The notes: a model not told the origin generated them from the sequence alone. Shown: positions 1 through 6,081, counted from the stretch's first letter. The stretch is DNA of 8,854 bases from Alectryocaccomicrobium faecavium (GCA_018713425.1 DVOT01000191.1:1-8854), one strand, 5' to 3'. A program made the numbers and translations.

Positions 1-663
1 GGCGAAAGCTACCTTATCCCGGAAATCGCCCGCTACGACCGCGCGGAGGACGTGGATTGGGCCGCGCTGCCGCGGCGTTTCGCGCTCAAATGCGCGCATG
101 GCTCCTCGGCGAATATCCTCTGCCGCGATAAAGAAGCGCTGGATATCCCCGCCGTACAGAAGAAAATCGCCGCCTGGATGCGGCGCAACTGGTTTTGGGC
201 CAGCCGCGAATGGCCGTATAAAAACATTCCCCACCGCATTTTGGTGGAGAAATTCCTGGAAAGCGAAACCGATGTGCCGCGGGATTATAAAATTCTCTGC
301 TTTTCTGGCGAGCCCAAGTGCATCATCGTGGATTTCGACCGCTACACCCATCACACTCGCAATTATTATGATTTGAATTGGAACCGGCTCCCCGTGATTA
401 ACCGGCATCCGAACTATGAGGGCGAGGTTTCGCCGCCAAAGTGCCTGGATGAAATGCTTTCGGTCGCCCGCGCGCTGTCGCGGGGCGTGCCGCATTTGCG
501 CGTGGATCTCTATGAAGTGGACGGACGCGTGTATTTTGGCGAGATGACGTTCTTCCATGGATATGGCATGGAAGAATACCAACCAGAATCGTTTGAGTAC
601 GAAATGGGCAGTTGGATTGCACTGCCAGGAGGAAAAGCAAAGCGCCGCAATGGCAAAAAGTGA
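1..663 (+). CDS. TupA-like ATP-grasp protein, 5'-truncated by the window
   Basis: The reading frame is open from the first base to a TGA at 661-663, so the start lies to the left; the visible part is 220 residues. The sequence follows the TupA-like ATP-grasp family (named after a teichuronopeptide biosynthesis protein). Visible landmarks are a nucleotide-binding LKCAHGS segment near fragment residues 29-35, the REWPYKNIPHRILVEKFL block, DYKILCFSGEPK, RVDLYEVDG, and a C-terminal GEMTF whose Glu would be a Mg/ATP ligand. The family is thought to ligate amino acid-type groups onto cell-surface polysaccharide or to act beside glycosyltransferases in capsule gene clusters; the exact substrate is unknown. 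The family-like region ends at GSWIALP. The last residues, GGKAKRRNGKK, are encoded partly by a terminator stem shared with the convergent gene. The family call is firm and the substrate is inference. Confidence 0.88.
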   Translation, partial: GESYLIPEIARYDRAEDVDWAALPRRFALKCAHGSSANILCRDKEALDIPAVQKKIAAWMRRNWFWASREWPYKNIPHRILVEKFLESETDVPRDYKILCFSGEPKCIIVDFDRYTHHTRNYYDLNWNRLPVINRHPNYEGEVSPPKCLDEMLSVARALSRGVPHLRVDLYEVDGRVYFGEMTFFHGYGMEEYQPESFEYEMGSWIALPGGKAKRRNGKK

Positions 664-677
664 TTGCGGCGCTTTGC
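637..677 (-). terminator. Intrinsic terminator of the leftward TIM-barrel gene
   Basis: A perfect 15-bp inverted repeat (637-651 and 663-677) has an 11-nt loop. Read on the minus strand, the stem is followed at once by TTTTCC, and it begins 11 nt after the TAA stop of the leftward gene. On the plus strand the stem is followed by AGTATGC with no T-run, so it is better as a minus-strand terminator, though the stem could slow transcription both ways. The left arm and loop lie inside the last codons of the convergent ATP-grasp gene. Confidence 0.85.
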
Positions 678-687
678 AGTATGCTTC

Positions 688-1551
688 TTAGTCGTTCCCG
701 CCCACCAGCACGCTCTTGGCCGGGGAGCCGCGGTCTTCCATTTGCGCCTGGCGGCGCTCGAGCACGGCCAGCGCGATTTCCACATCTTCATCCACTTCTT
801 CGGGCGTCAGGCATCCAACGGTCACCATATCGCAGGGGCGCAGCGTGGCGTAGGAGAAGCTCAGGCCCACAAAGGGCGTCACCCGGCCCGCGGCCATGGA
901 CTTGATGGTCATCACGGGCTTCTTCGCACCCCAGATGATTCGGTTCACGCCTTCCACCTCGAGCTGCATCAAAAAGCCCGCGCAGTTGTACAGTTGGATA
1001 TAGGTCTCCACGTCGTATTCATTTTCATCGGAATAAATGATCAATTCCGGCATGTGCGCGGACAGGCCGGGAAGCATGCCCGCATCGCGGATCATGGAAA
1101 GATAATCCGGCAGGCGTGGAATCTGGCCCAGGTTTTTGTTCACGAGCGCTTCCGCGCTGGTGTGGTGGATCAGGCAAAAGTCCGCACCTGCCTTGGCGCA
1201 ATCGCGGATCTTCTGCTCTGCCTCGGCGCGCGCGGCGGCGTTGTCGTCCACATTGATGGTGGGCGTATCGATGCGAATGATGCGCTTGCCGAGTTTTTGC
1301 TCCGCGTCGTTCAGGGCATCCATCAGCGCCTGCGAGGAGGTGATGGGCGCCATCAGCGCGTCGATGCCGTATTTGGCAAACGCGCAGATGATGTCGCACA
1401 TGGCTTTTGCGTTGCCGTTCCGCTCGAGGATCATGTGGTTCATGGGATGCGTCTTGTGGCTGAAGCCCAACAGCCAGTTGGTGCCGATCAGCATGCGCGG
1501 CAGGGAAAGGCCGCCCACCTGCGTGCGGGGAAACTGCGGGTATTGGGGCAT
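688..1551 (-). CDS. Conserved TIM-barrel protein of unknown function
   Basis: The 287-residue protein has no signal peptide and is likely cytoplasmic. The ATG at 1549-1551 has a good ribosome site (GGAGG, 7 nt upstream), and the gene ends in TAA. Eight short hydrophobic strands alternate with helices, as in a (beta/alpha)8 barrel: residues about 19-27 (RMLIGTNWL), 65-69, 89-97, 124-130 (DFCLIHH), 160-168 (LPGLSAHMP), 192-200, 211-222 (KPVMTIKSMAAG) and 241-249 (DMVTVGCLT). Polar residues at strand ends (D95, H129-H130, H166, E198/E200, K217) could form an active site. The ending KPVMTIKSMAAG...VGCLTPEEV resembles the last barrel strands of aldo/keto-reductase-like and other phosphate- or cofactor-binding barrels, but I cannot assign a named family. 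It lies 104 bp downstream of the GH27 gene on the same strand, so a role in sugar metabolism is possible. It also has its own near-consensus promoter. Confidence 0.85.
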   Translation of the reverse strand: MPQYPQFPRTQVGGLSLPRMLIGTNWLLGFSHKTHPMNHMILERNGNAKAMCDIICAFAKYGIDALMAPITSSQALMDALNDAEQKLGKRIIRIDTPTINVDDNAAARAEAEQKIRDCAKAGADFCLIHHTSAEALVNKNLGQIPRLPDYLSMIRDAGMLPGLSAHMPELIIYSDENEYDVETYIQLYNCAGFLMQLEVEGVNRIIWGAKKPVMTIKSMAAGRVTPFVGLSFSYATLRPCDMVTVGCLTPEEVDEDVEIALAVLERRQAQMEDRGSPAKSVLVGGND

Positions 1552-1589
1552 GGGGATTCCTCCAATCGTTTAGAAGAATTTCTGAGCAA

Positions 1590-1618
1590 AGTATACCGCA
1601 TGGAAGGGCAACTGTCAA
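1590..1618 (-). promoter_or_regulatory. Sigma-A-type promoter of the TIM-barrel gene
   Basis: On the minus strand a consensus TTGACA (1613-1618) is separated by exactly 17 bp from TATACT (1590-1595). Transcription should start near 1583, giving a leader of about 30 nt that includes the GGAGG ribosome site. The promoter lies between the GH27 stop and the TIM-barrel start, so the second gene need not rely on readthrough. No convincing terminator lies between the two genes, so a longer co-transcript is also possible. Confidence 0.8.
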
Positions 1619-1655
1619 TACAAATCCACGGCGAAAAATGTAGGCACTGCTCGTT

Positions 1656-2921
1656 TCATTGATTTTGCGCGATCAGATAGGCGGCGGCCGCGTGTTTGGG
1701 CAGCCGCAGGGAGATTTCGCTCTGGATGGAGGATGCGCTTCCCGTCCAAAGTTCAACGCATTGGGCTGGGCCTTCCAGCTCCAGATCGGCCAGGGAAATC
1801 GAAATTTCGCAATTCTGGTCACCAATGTTGAAGACGGCGACATATTGTCCGCCCTGGCACGAAACCGCCGTCCACAGCGCGATTTCACTACCCGCGATTT
1901 TCCTGCGCCATACCGGGTGGGCATGACGGGCGTTTTTGTGCATGGCGAGGATTCCCTCGTTTGTGAGCAGGCGCAACGTGAAAGCGTCGAGCTTGGTCAA
2001 CTCGCCGCCGATCATCAGGGGCGAGCGGAAAATGCACCACAAGGTCATCATGGTGATCTGCTCGTCTTGGGTGAGCTCCGTCCACAAATCGGGAGAACAG
2101 TCTTGCTTGATTGCGCCGACCGGCAGCATGTCTGCATCCGCCCAGTGGCCTGCGCCGTTGTGCACGGTCCATTTTTCGCAGCGTTCGAACATGGCGTAGA
2201 GGGATGGCCAATTGTCCCAAAAATCATCCGTCATGCGCCACATGGTGGCGGTTTGCTTGTAGAGTTCCGCTTTTTCCAGCAGCGCGGGCCCGGGAGAAAG
2301 GCTCAGCGCCATTTCCCGGCCGCAGCGGCGCAGACAATCGCTGATTAGAACCATCTCGCTCTCCTCATGTGGCAGCTCGCGGGCAATGTCGTCGCACTTG
2401 ACAAAATCTACGCCCCATTCCGCATACAGCCGAAAGAGGCTATCGTAATATTCTTTGGCTCCTTCTTTTGTGGGGTCCACGCCGTACATATCCGTGTTCC
2501 AATGGCAGATGCTATCGGTTTTGGCGATTTGCCGGGCAGTTTTGGCGCTACCGAGGATTTTGGTATCCCGATGCACGGCCTGGCGCGGAATACCGCGCAT
2601 GATGTGGATGCCGAATTTCAGGCCCAGGCTATGTACATATTCCGCCAGCGGGCCAAAGCCCTTTCCGCCCGCGGCGGAAGGGAAGCGATTTTCCGCCGGG
2701 AGCAGGCGGGAATATTCGTCCATGCACAACTCGGTAAAGGGGATATAGGCATGGGACTTGGCACTTGGCTCATACCACTGGATGTCGACGACAACGTATT
2801 CCCAGCCGAAAGGCTTCAGCAACTTTGCCATGGTTTCGGCGTTTTGCCGCACAATGGCTTCTGTTACAGACGCGCCATAGCAATCCCAACTGTTCCAACC
2901 CATAGGAGGCGTTTTCTTCAT
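1656..2921 (-). CDS. GH27 alpha-galactosidase-like glycoside hydrolase
   Basis: The 421-residue protein lacks a signal peptide, so it would act in the cytoplasm on imported oligosaccharides. It should remove terminal alpha-linked galactose (or a related sugar such as beta-L-arabinopyranose) with retention. GH27 landmarks are in order: MGWNSWDCYG (7-16); VVVDIQW (43-49) at the sugar-binding strand; VDFVKCDD (171-178), with D177 as the expected nucleophile in the K-x-D motif; WRMTDDF (228-234), with D233 as the expected acid/base; HWADADMLPVG (259-269); FRSPLMIGG (298-306); then a C-terminal beta domain from about 340. The usual DD of the family at strand 2 is D46-I47 here, which may change specificity. 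The ATG at 2919-2921 follows an AAGGAAG ribosome site. The gene is first in a leftward unit with the TIM-barrel gene and has a promoter containing a palindrome. The family is certain and the exact substrate is not. Confidence 0.93.
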   Translation of the reverse strand: MKKTPPMGWNSWDCYGASVTEAIVRQNAETMAKLLKPFGWEYVVVDIQWYEPSAKSHAYIPFTELCMDEYSRLLPAENRFPSAAGGKGFGPLAEYVHSLGLKFGIHIMRGIPRQAVHRDTKILGSAKTARQIAKTDSICHWNTDMYGVDPTKEGAKEYYDSLFRLYAEWGVDFVKCDDIARELPHEESEMVLISDCLRRCGREMALSLSPGPALLEKAELYKQTATMWRMTDDFWDNWPSLYAMFERCEKWTVHNGAGHWADADMLPVGAIKQDCSPDLWTELTQDEQITMMTLWCIFRSPLMIGGELTKLDAFTLRLLTNEGILAMHKNARHAHPVWRRKIAGSEIALWTAVSCQGGQYVAVFNIGDQNCEISISLADLELEGPAQCVELWTGSASSIQSEISLRLPKHAAAAYLIAQNQ

Positions 2922-2968
2922 GGCAATCTTCCTTTCCGCAGTGCGGCGTGCATCAATTTCTAGGTATC

Positions 2969-2997
2969 ATTGTAAACCCAAATTGGGTATGCGTCAA
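2969..2997 (-). promoter_or_regulatory. Sigma-A-type promoter of the GH27 gene
   Basis: On the minus strand TTGACG (2992-2997) and TACAAT (2969-2974) are separated by 17 bp. Each hexamer differs from consensus at one position. The start would be near 2962, leaving a leader of about 40 nt with the AAGGAAG ribosome site. The spacer is almost filled by a palindrome, listed separately. Confidence 0.8.
2976..2988. promoter_or_regulatory. Candidate operator palindrome in the GH27 promoter spacer
   Basis: ACCCAAATTGGGT is a perfect inverted repeat with 6-bp arms around a single central base. It lies wholly between the -35 and -10 of the GH27 promoter, where a bound repressor would block RNA polymerase. 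This fits substrate-inducible control of a sugar-utilisation gene. No regulator gene is visible in the window, and the site does not match a CcpA cre consensus. The regulator is unknown. Confidence 0.55.
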
Positions 2998-3043
2998 TAG
3001 AAAACGTTACAAATGGATAGGGGAATCACCGCGTTTTTTTATA

Positions 3044-3072
3044 TTGCCAAACGAACAGGCATGCGGTATAAT
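3044..3072 (+). promoter_or_regulatory. Sigma-A-type promoter of the dehydrogenase-glycosylase operon
   Basis: TTGCCA (3044-3049) is followed after exactly 17 bp by a consensus TATAAT (3067-3072). Transcription should start near 3079, about 31 nt before the chosen ATG. It fires away from the GH27 promoter, and the two -35 boxes are about 46 bp apart. The initial transcribed region carries an inverted repeat, listed separately. Confidence 0.8.
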
Positions 3073-3074
3073 AA

Positions 3075-3096
3075 TGCCAGAAATATGCCGCTGGCA
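3075..3096 (+). promoter_or_regulatory. Inverted repeat at the transcription start and leader of the dehydrogenase gene
   Basis: TGCCAG (3075-3080) and CTGGCA (3091-3096) are perfect 6-bp arms separated by 10 bp. They start 2 bp after the -10 box and end where the AAGGGGG ribosome site begins (3096-3102). The repeat could be an operator covering the start point or a small hairpin next to the ribosome site. Its position is suggestive, but 6-bp arms can arise by chance. Confidence 0.4.
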
Positions 3097-3109
3097 AGGG
3101 GGAATGGGC

Positions 3110-4051
3110 ATGAAAATTGTGGTGCTGGATGGATATGGTATGAATCCCGGCGATTTGTGCTGGGATGCGCTCGGCGCGTTGGGAGAGCTAACGGTGTACG
3201 ACCGCACGCGGCCCGAGGAAGTCGCTTCGCGCATCGCCGGCGCGCCCATCGTCTACACCAACAAGGTGGTGCTCGACAGGAAGACGATCGAGGCCGCGCA
3301 GGAGTTGCGCTTTATCGGCGTGCTGGCCACGGGCGTGAATGTTGTGGATGTGGAAGCGGCGCGGGAGCGGGGCATTCCTGTGTGCAATGTGCCCGCTTAC
3401 AGCACCGATTCCGTGGCGCAGATGACCATCGCGCTGCTGCTGGAGCTGTGCCTACACGTGGGCGAGCACAGCCGCCTGGTGCGCGAGGGCGAATGGACGA
3501 AGAGCCCGGATTTCTGCTTCTGGCGTTATCCGTTGGTGGAACTCGCGGGGAAGACGATGGGCATCATTGGCCTGGGCAGCATTGGCAGGGCCGTGGCAAA
3601 GATCGCTTCCGCGCTGGGCATGCGCGTGATCGCTTACCGGGGCCATGGGGAAGGCGTGGAAATGCTGCCGCTAAAGGAAGTGTTTGCGCAGGCTGATGTT
3701 TTGAGCCTGCACTGCCCGCTGACGAAGGAAAACGCGCGCATGATTGATGAAGCGGCTCTGGCGCAAATGAAGCCGGGCGCGTTTTTGCTCAACACGGCGC
3801 GCGGCGGCCTGCTCGACGAAGCGGCGGTGGCTGCGGCGCTCAAAAGCGGCCGTCTCGCGGGCGCGGCGGTGGACGTGGCTTCGAGCGAACCCATCGCGGC
3901 GGACAATCCCCTGCTCACCGCGCCCAACTGCATTTTGACCCCGCACATCGCCTGGGCGACCAGCGCTGCGCGCGTGCGGCTGATGGACATCGCGGTGGAA
4001 AACCTGCGCGCGTTCCTGGCGGGCAAACCCATCAACGTCGTCAATCTCTAA
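3110..4051 (+). CDS. D-2-hydroxyacid dehydrogenase, glycerate/hydroxypyruvate reductase type
   Basis: The 313-residue cytoplasmic oxidoreductase interconverts a 2-keto acid and its D-2-hydroxy acid using NAD(P)H. The Rossmann motif GLGSIG is at 154-159, and the catalytic triad of the family is visible: R231 in NTARGG, E260 in DVASSEP and H279 in TPHIAW. The segment HVGEHSRLVREGEW followed by DFCFW (116-138) is typical of the glycerate dehydrogenase (HprA-like) branch. Where NAD enzymes usually carry an Asp after the second Rossmann strand there is R177 (VIAYRGHG), which hints at NADPH use. The frame is open further upstream, but the promoter places transcription start near 3079. ATG 3110 sits 7 nt after AAGGGGG, whereas ATG 3104 is only 1 nt after it, so 3110 is preferred. 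The stop overlaps the ribosome site of the next gene, so the two are co-transcribed. Confidence 0.93.
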   Translation: MKIVVLDGYGMNPGDLCWDALGALGELTVYDRTRPEEVASRIAGAPIVYTNKVVLDRKTIEAAQELRFIGVLATGVNVVDVEAARERGIPVCNVPAYSTDSVAQMTIALLLELCLHVGEHSRLVREGEWTKSPDFCFWRYPLVELAGKTMGIIGLGSIGRAVAKIASALGMRVIAYRGHGEGVEMLPLKEVFAQADVLSLHCPLTKENARMIDEAALAQMKPGAFLLNTARGGLLDEAAVAAALKSGRLAGAAVDVASSEPIAADNPLLTAPNCILTPHIAWATSAARVRLMDIAVENLRAFLAGKPINVVNL

Positions 4052-4065
4052 AGGAGGATACCGCC

Positions 4066-5301
4066 ATGCCGCCCATTCCCGTGACGCATTTCACCAACCG
4101 GCAGGCGCGGCAGTTCCTGCTCCTGTGGCACGGCCTGCTGGGTCCATACCGCTTTGTAGGCAAGACGGGCGCGCTGGAATTCGTGCGGCAGGCGGGCTGT
4201 ATCCAGTTCGACCCCGTGGACGCCTGCGGCAAAAATGCGGAACTCACGTTGCAATCGCGCGTGAAAGGCTTTACCAAGGCGATGCTGGGCGAATTGCTCT
4301 ATGCAGACCGCGCGCTCGTCGATTATCCGGACAAGAATCTCGCCATCCTCCCGGTGGAGGATTGGCCCTATTTCGCGCGCTACCGCCGGGCAGCGCGCGA
4401 AAACGGCGCGCAATTTGAGGGCCTTGGCGCGCTGGAAGCGCAGGCGCTGGACTACATTCGCGCAAACGGCCCCGTGAGCGCGGAGGAGTTGCCCATCGCG
4501 GGGAAAATTCACTGGCATTCTTCCATCCATTGGAGCGGGAATTGGAGCGGCGAATCCAACGCGGCGCGCTCGGTGCTGGAGCAGCTCTATTCCACGGGCG
4601 AATTGATCATTCACCACAAAAAAGGCGCGCGCAAATTCTACGACCTAGCGGCGAACCATCTGCCCGCCGCCCTGCTCTCCGCGCCCGATCCCCTGCCGGA
4701 AGAGGACGAACACCTCAAATGGCGCGTGCTTCGGCGCATTGGCGCGGTGGGGTTGCTCTGGAACCGCCCCTCCGACGCGTGGCTGAACATTTGGGGTTTG
4801 AAGGCCGCGCAGCGGGAAGAGGCGTTTGCCCAATTGGTTGAAGAAGGCAAGATCTGCCAGGCGCGCGTGGATGGCGTGCGCACGCCGCTCTATTTTCGCG
4901 CGGAAGCGCTGCCGCTGGCGCATGCGGTGTGCGCGGGCGTATCGCCCCGGCCGCGTTGCGAGGTGATCGCCGCGCTGGATTGTCTGCTGTGGGACCGCAA
5001 ATTGATCCGGGAATTGTTTGGCTTTGCCTATCAATGGGAAATTTATGTGCCTGCCGGTCAGCGCAAATTCGGCTATTATGTGCTGCCCCTTTTGTGGGGT
5101 GAGCGCTTTGTGGGCCGTGTGGAGGCCGTGGCGGACGCGAAAGCGCGCACGTTGCGCGTGAAAAACCTTTGGCTGGAGGACGGCGTGCGCTGCACAAAAA
5201 CGCTCCAGGCGGCCATAGACAGCTGCCTGAAGCGATTGGCAAAATTCAATTTGTGCGATCAGGTGGCAGGCGAGGTGGAATCCTTTTCGCCCTCACACTG
5301 A
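4066..5301 (+). CDS. YcaQ/AlkX-type winged-helix DNA glycosylase
   Basis: The 411-residue protein belongs to the HTH_42 winged-helix family, which includes E. coli YcaQ (AlkX) and Streptomyces AlkZ. These DNA glycosylases unhook interstrand crosslinks and remove bulky alkylated bases. The predicted catalytic motif is visible as Q47-F48-D49 (CIQFDPVD), the Q-x-D form of the YcaQ/AlkX branch rather than the Q-x-Q of AlkZ. The C-terminal block is highly characteristic: LLWDRKLIRELFGFAYQWEIY, then GYYVLPLLWGERFVGRVE (337-353). No signal peptide or membrane segment is seen. The start has an ideal AAAGGAGG site (4049-4056) ending 9 nt before the ATG. The gene follows the dehydrogenase by 14 bp in one operon. 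Its last 43 nt overlap the convergent alarmone synthetase gene. The lesion repaired in this organism is unknown. Confidence 0.9.
   Translation: MPPIPVTHFTNRQARQFLLLWHGLLGPYRFVGKTGALEFVRQAGCIQFDPVDACGKNAELTLQSRVKGFTKAMLGELLYADRALVDYPDKNLAILPVEDWPYFARYRRAARENGAQFEGLGALEAQALDYIRANGPVSAEELPIAGKIHWHSSIHWSGNWSGESNAARSVLEQLYSTGELIIHHKKGARKFYDLAANHLPAALLSAPDPLPEEDEHLKWRVLRRIGAVGLLWNRPSDAWLNIWGLKAAQREEAFAQLVEEGKICQARVDGVRTPLYFRAEALPLAHAVCAGVSPRPRCEVIAALDCLLWDRKLIRELFGFAYQWEIYVPAGQRKFGYYVLPLLWGERFVGRVEAVADAKARTLRVKNLWLEDGVRCTKTLQAAIDSCLKRLAKFNLCDQVAGEVESFSPSH
5196..5234 (-). terminator. Intrinsic terminator of the alarmone synthetase gene, inside the glycosylase gene
   Basis: CGCT-C-CAGGC (5201-5210) pairs with GCCTG-A-AGCG (5225-5234) around a 14-nt loop. 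In minus-strand RNA the C/A position becomes a G-U wobble, giving a continuous 10-bp stem followed by TTTTTGTGC (complement of 5192-5200). The stem begins 25 nt after the leftward gene's TGA. In plus-strand RNA the same position is a C-A mismatch and no T-run follows, so it should act mainly leftward. It lies within codons of the convergent glycosylase gene. Confidence 0.7.
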
Positions 5302-5978
5302 CCGCGCAGCTTGCGGCAAATGTTTTGCATGCGCTCGTCGATATCCGCGATGGCAATGGCGCACTGGTAGAGTTCCTCGCGCACATCGTCCGGCACCTGG
5401 GTGGCCGCCTTGTATTTCAGCTGGTGCTCCAGGCTGGCCCAGAAATCCATGGCAATGGTGCGAATCTGCACTTCCACGGGCATCAACAGCCGCTGCTCCG
5501 AAAGGAAAATGGGGATCTCGATTACCAGATGCAGGCTGCGGTAGCCGTTGGGCTTGGGGTTGGCGATATAATCCTTGGTGCACAGCAACGTAATATCATC
5601 CTGTTTCACGAGCAAATCCGCAATGCGATAGATATCATCAATATAATTGCAAATCACGCGCACGCCCGCCACATCGTGCAGGTTTTCACGGATGGAAGGG
5701 ATGGTCACCGGCAGGCCCCGCCGGCGCAGCTTTTCCACCATGCTGTGGGGGGATTTCAACCGGTATTCCATGTGATGGATGGGGTTGTGATCGAATTTCA
5801 CGCGGAACTCATCGTCCAGCACTTCGAGCTTGGTGCGCACTTCTTTGATGGCCGCGCCGTATTGTTGCTGCAGGGCGAAAAAGCCCTGGAGTTTTTCTAT
5901 AATTGCAGGATCGCCCATCGGATTGTTTTCCGTAAGGTTGATCTGCATAATCTGTTCGTTCCCGGCAAATTTGGGCAC
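5259..5978 (-). CDS. Small alarmone synthetase (GTP pyrophosphokinase family, RelQ/RelP-like)
   Basis: From the chosen GTG start the protein has 239 residues. It has a (p)ppGpp synthetase domain and no HD hydrolase, TGS or ACT domain, so it is a synthetase-only enzyme that transfers pyrophosphate from ATP to GDP/GTP in stress signalling. Motifs are RLKSPHS (73-79), HDVAGVRVI (101-109, with a Mg-binding Asp), KDYIANPKPNGYRSLH (135-150, the acceptor-nucleotide loop) and VEVQIRT (168-174, with the catalytic Glu), then DFWASLEHQLKYK. The frame extends to an ATG at 6038, but the promoter -10 box (6053-6058) leaves almost no leader for it. GTG 5976-5978 has a close anti-16S match (AAGAAGGTGA) with 8-nt spacing. 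An ATG at 5946-5948 is the alternative, with a poor ribosome site. The 3' end overlaps the convergent glycosylase gene by 43 nt. Confidence 0.9.
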   Translation of the reverse strand: MPKFAGNEQIMQINLTENNPMGDPAIIEKLQGFFALQQQYGAAIKEVRTKLEVLDDEFRVKFDHNPIHHMEYRLKSPHSMVEKLRRRGLPVTIPSIRENLHDVAGVRVICNYIDDIYRIADLLVKQDDITLLCTKDYIANPKPNGYRSLHLVIEIPIFLSEQRLLMPVEVQIRTIAMDFWASLEHQLKYKAATQVPDDVREELYQCAIAIADIDERMQNICRKLRGQCEGEKDSTSPAT

Positions 5979-5983
5979 AATGG

Positions 5984-5993
5984 TCACCTTCTT
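5984..5993 (-). promoter_or_regulatory. Ribosome site deciding the GTG start of the alarmone synthetase
   Basis: The minus-strand AAGAAGGTGA matches the extended anti-16S pairing sequence AAGGAGGTGA at all but one position. It stands 8 nt (counted from the GG) before GTG 5976-5978. The downstream ATG at 5946-5948 is preceded only by GGGAACGAACAG, which pairs poorly. Confidence 0.55.
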
Positions 5994-6007
5994 TTTTTCA
6001 CAAGCTC

Positions 6008-6028
6008 GCGCGGGCTTCTGCCCAGCGC
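6008..6028 (-). other. GC-rich leader hairpin of the alarmone synthetase mRNA
   Basis: GCGCGGGC (6008-6015) and GCCC-A-GCGC (6020-6028) form an 8-bp stem with one bulged base and a 4-nt loop. It lies between the predicted transcription start (near 6046) and the ribosome site. No T-run follows on the minus strand, so it is not an intrinsic terminator. It may affect mRNA stability or translation, but no function can be shown. Confidence 0.35.
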
Positions 6029-6052
6029 GGCAGAGCATCGCTCCGCATCTCC

Positions 6053-6081
6053 ATTATAGCACAAGAGCAGCGGAAATGGAA
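6053..6081 (-). promoter_or_regulatory. Probable promoter of the alarmone synthetase gene
   Basis: On the minus strand a perfect TATAAT -10 box (6053-6058) is preceded at 17 bp by TTCCAT (6076-6081), a weak -35. The predicted start near 6046 gives a leader of about 70 nt to the GTG start and argues against initiation at the ATG 6036-6038. A weak -35 would suit an activated or low-level promoter. Confidence 0.55.

Noticed and set aside
664..1662. Long plus-strand frame of 332 codons opposite the TIM-barrel gene
   Set aside because: It mirrors the codons of the minus-strand gene, is rich in His/Ala/Gly, and has no ribosome site or recognisable motif.
2948..3109. N-terminal extension of the dehydrogenase upstream of ATG 3110
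   Set aside because: The extension runs through the promoter (-10 at 3067-3072) and does not resemble the family, whose proteins begin at MKIVVLDG.
5319..5345. Hairpin-like GCAAA/TTTGC just after the glycosylase stop
   Set aside because: The stem is only 5 bp and no plus-strand T-run follows, so it is not a convincing terminator.
5979..6038. ATG 6036-6038 as start of the alarmone synthetase
   Set aside because: It lies only about 8 nt from the predicted transcription start and the extra residues look like translated leader.
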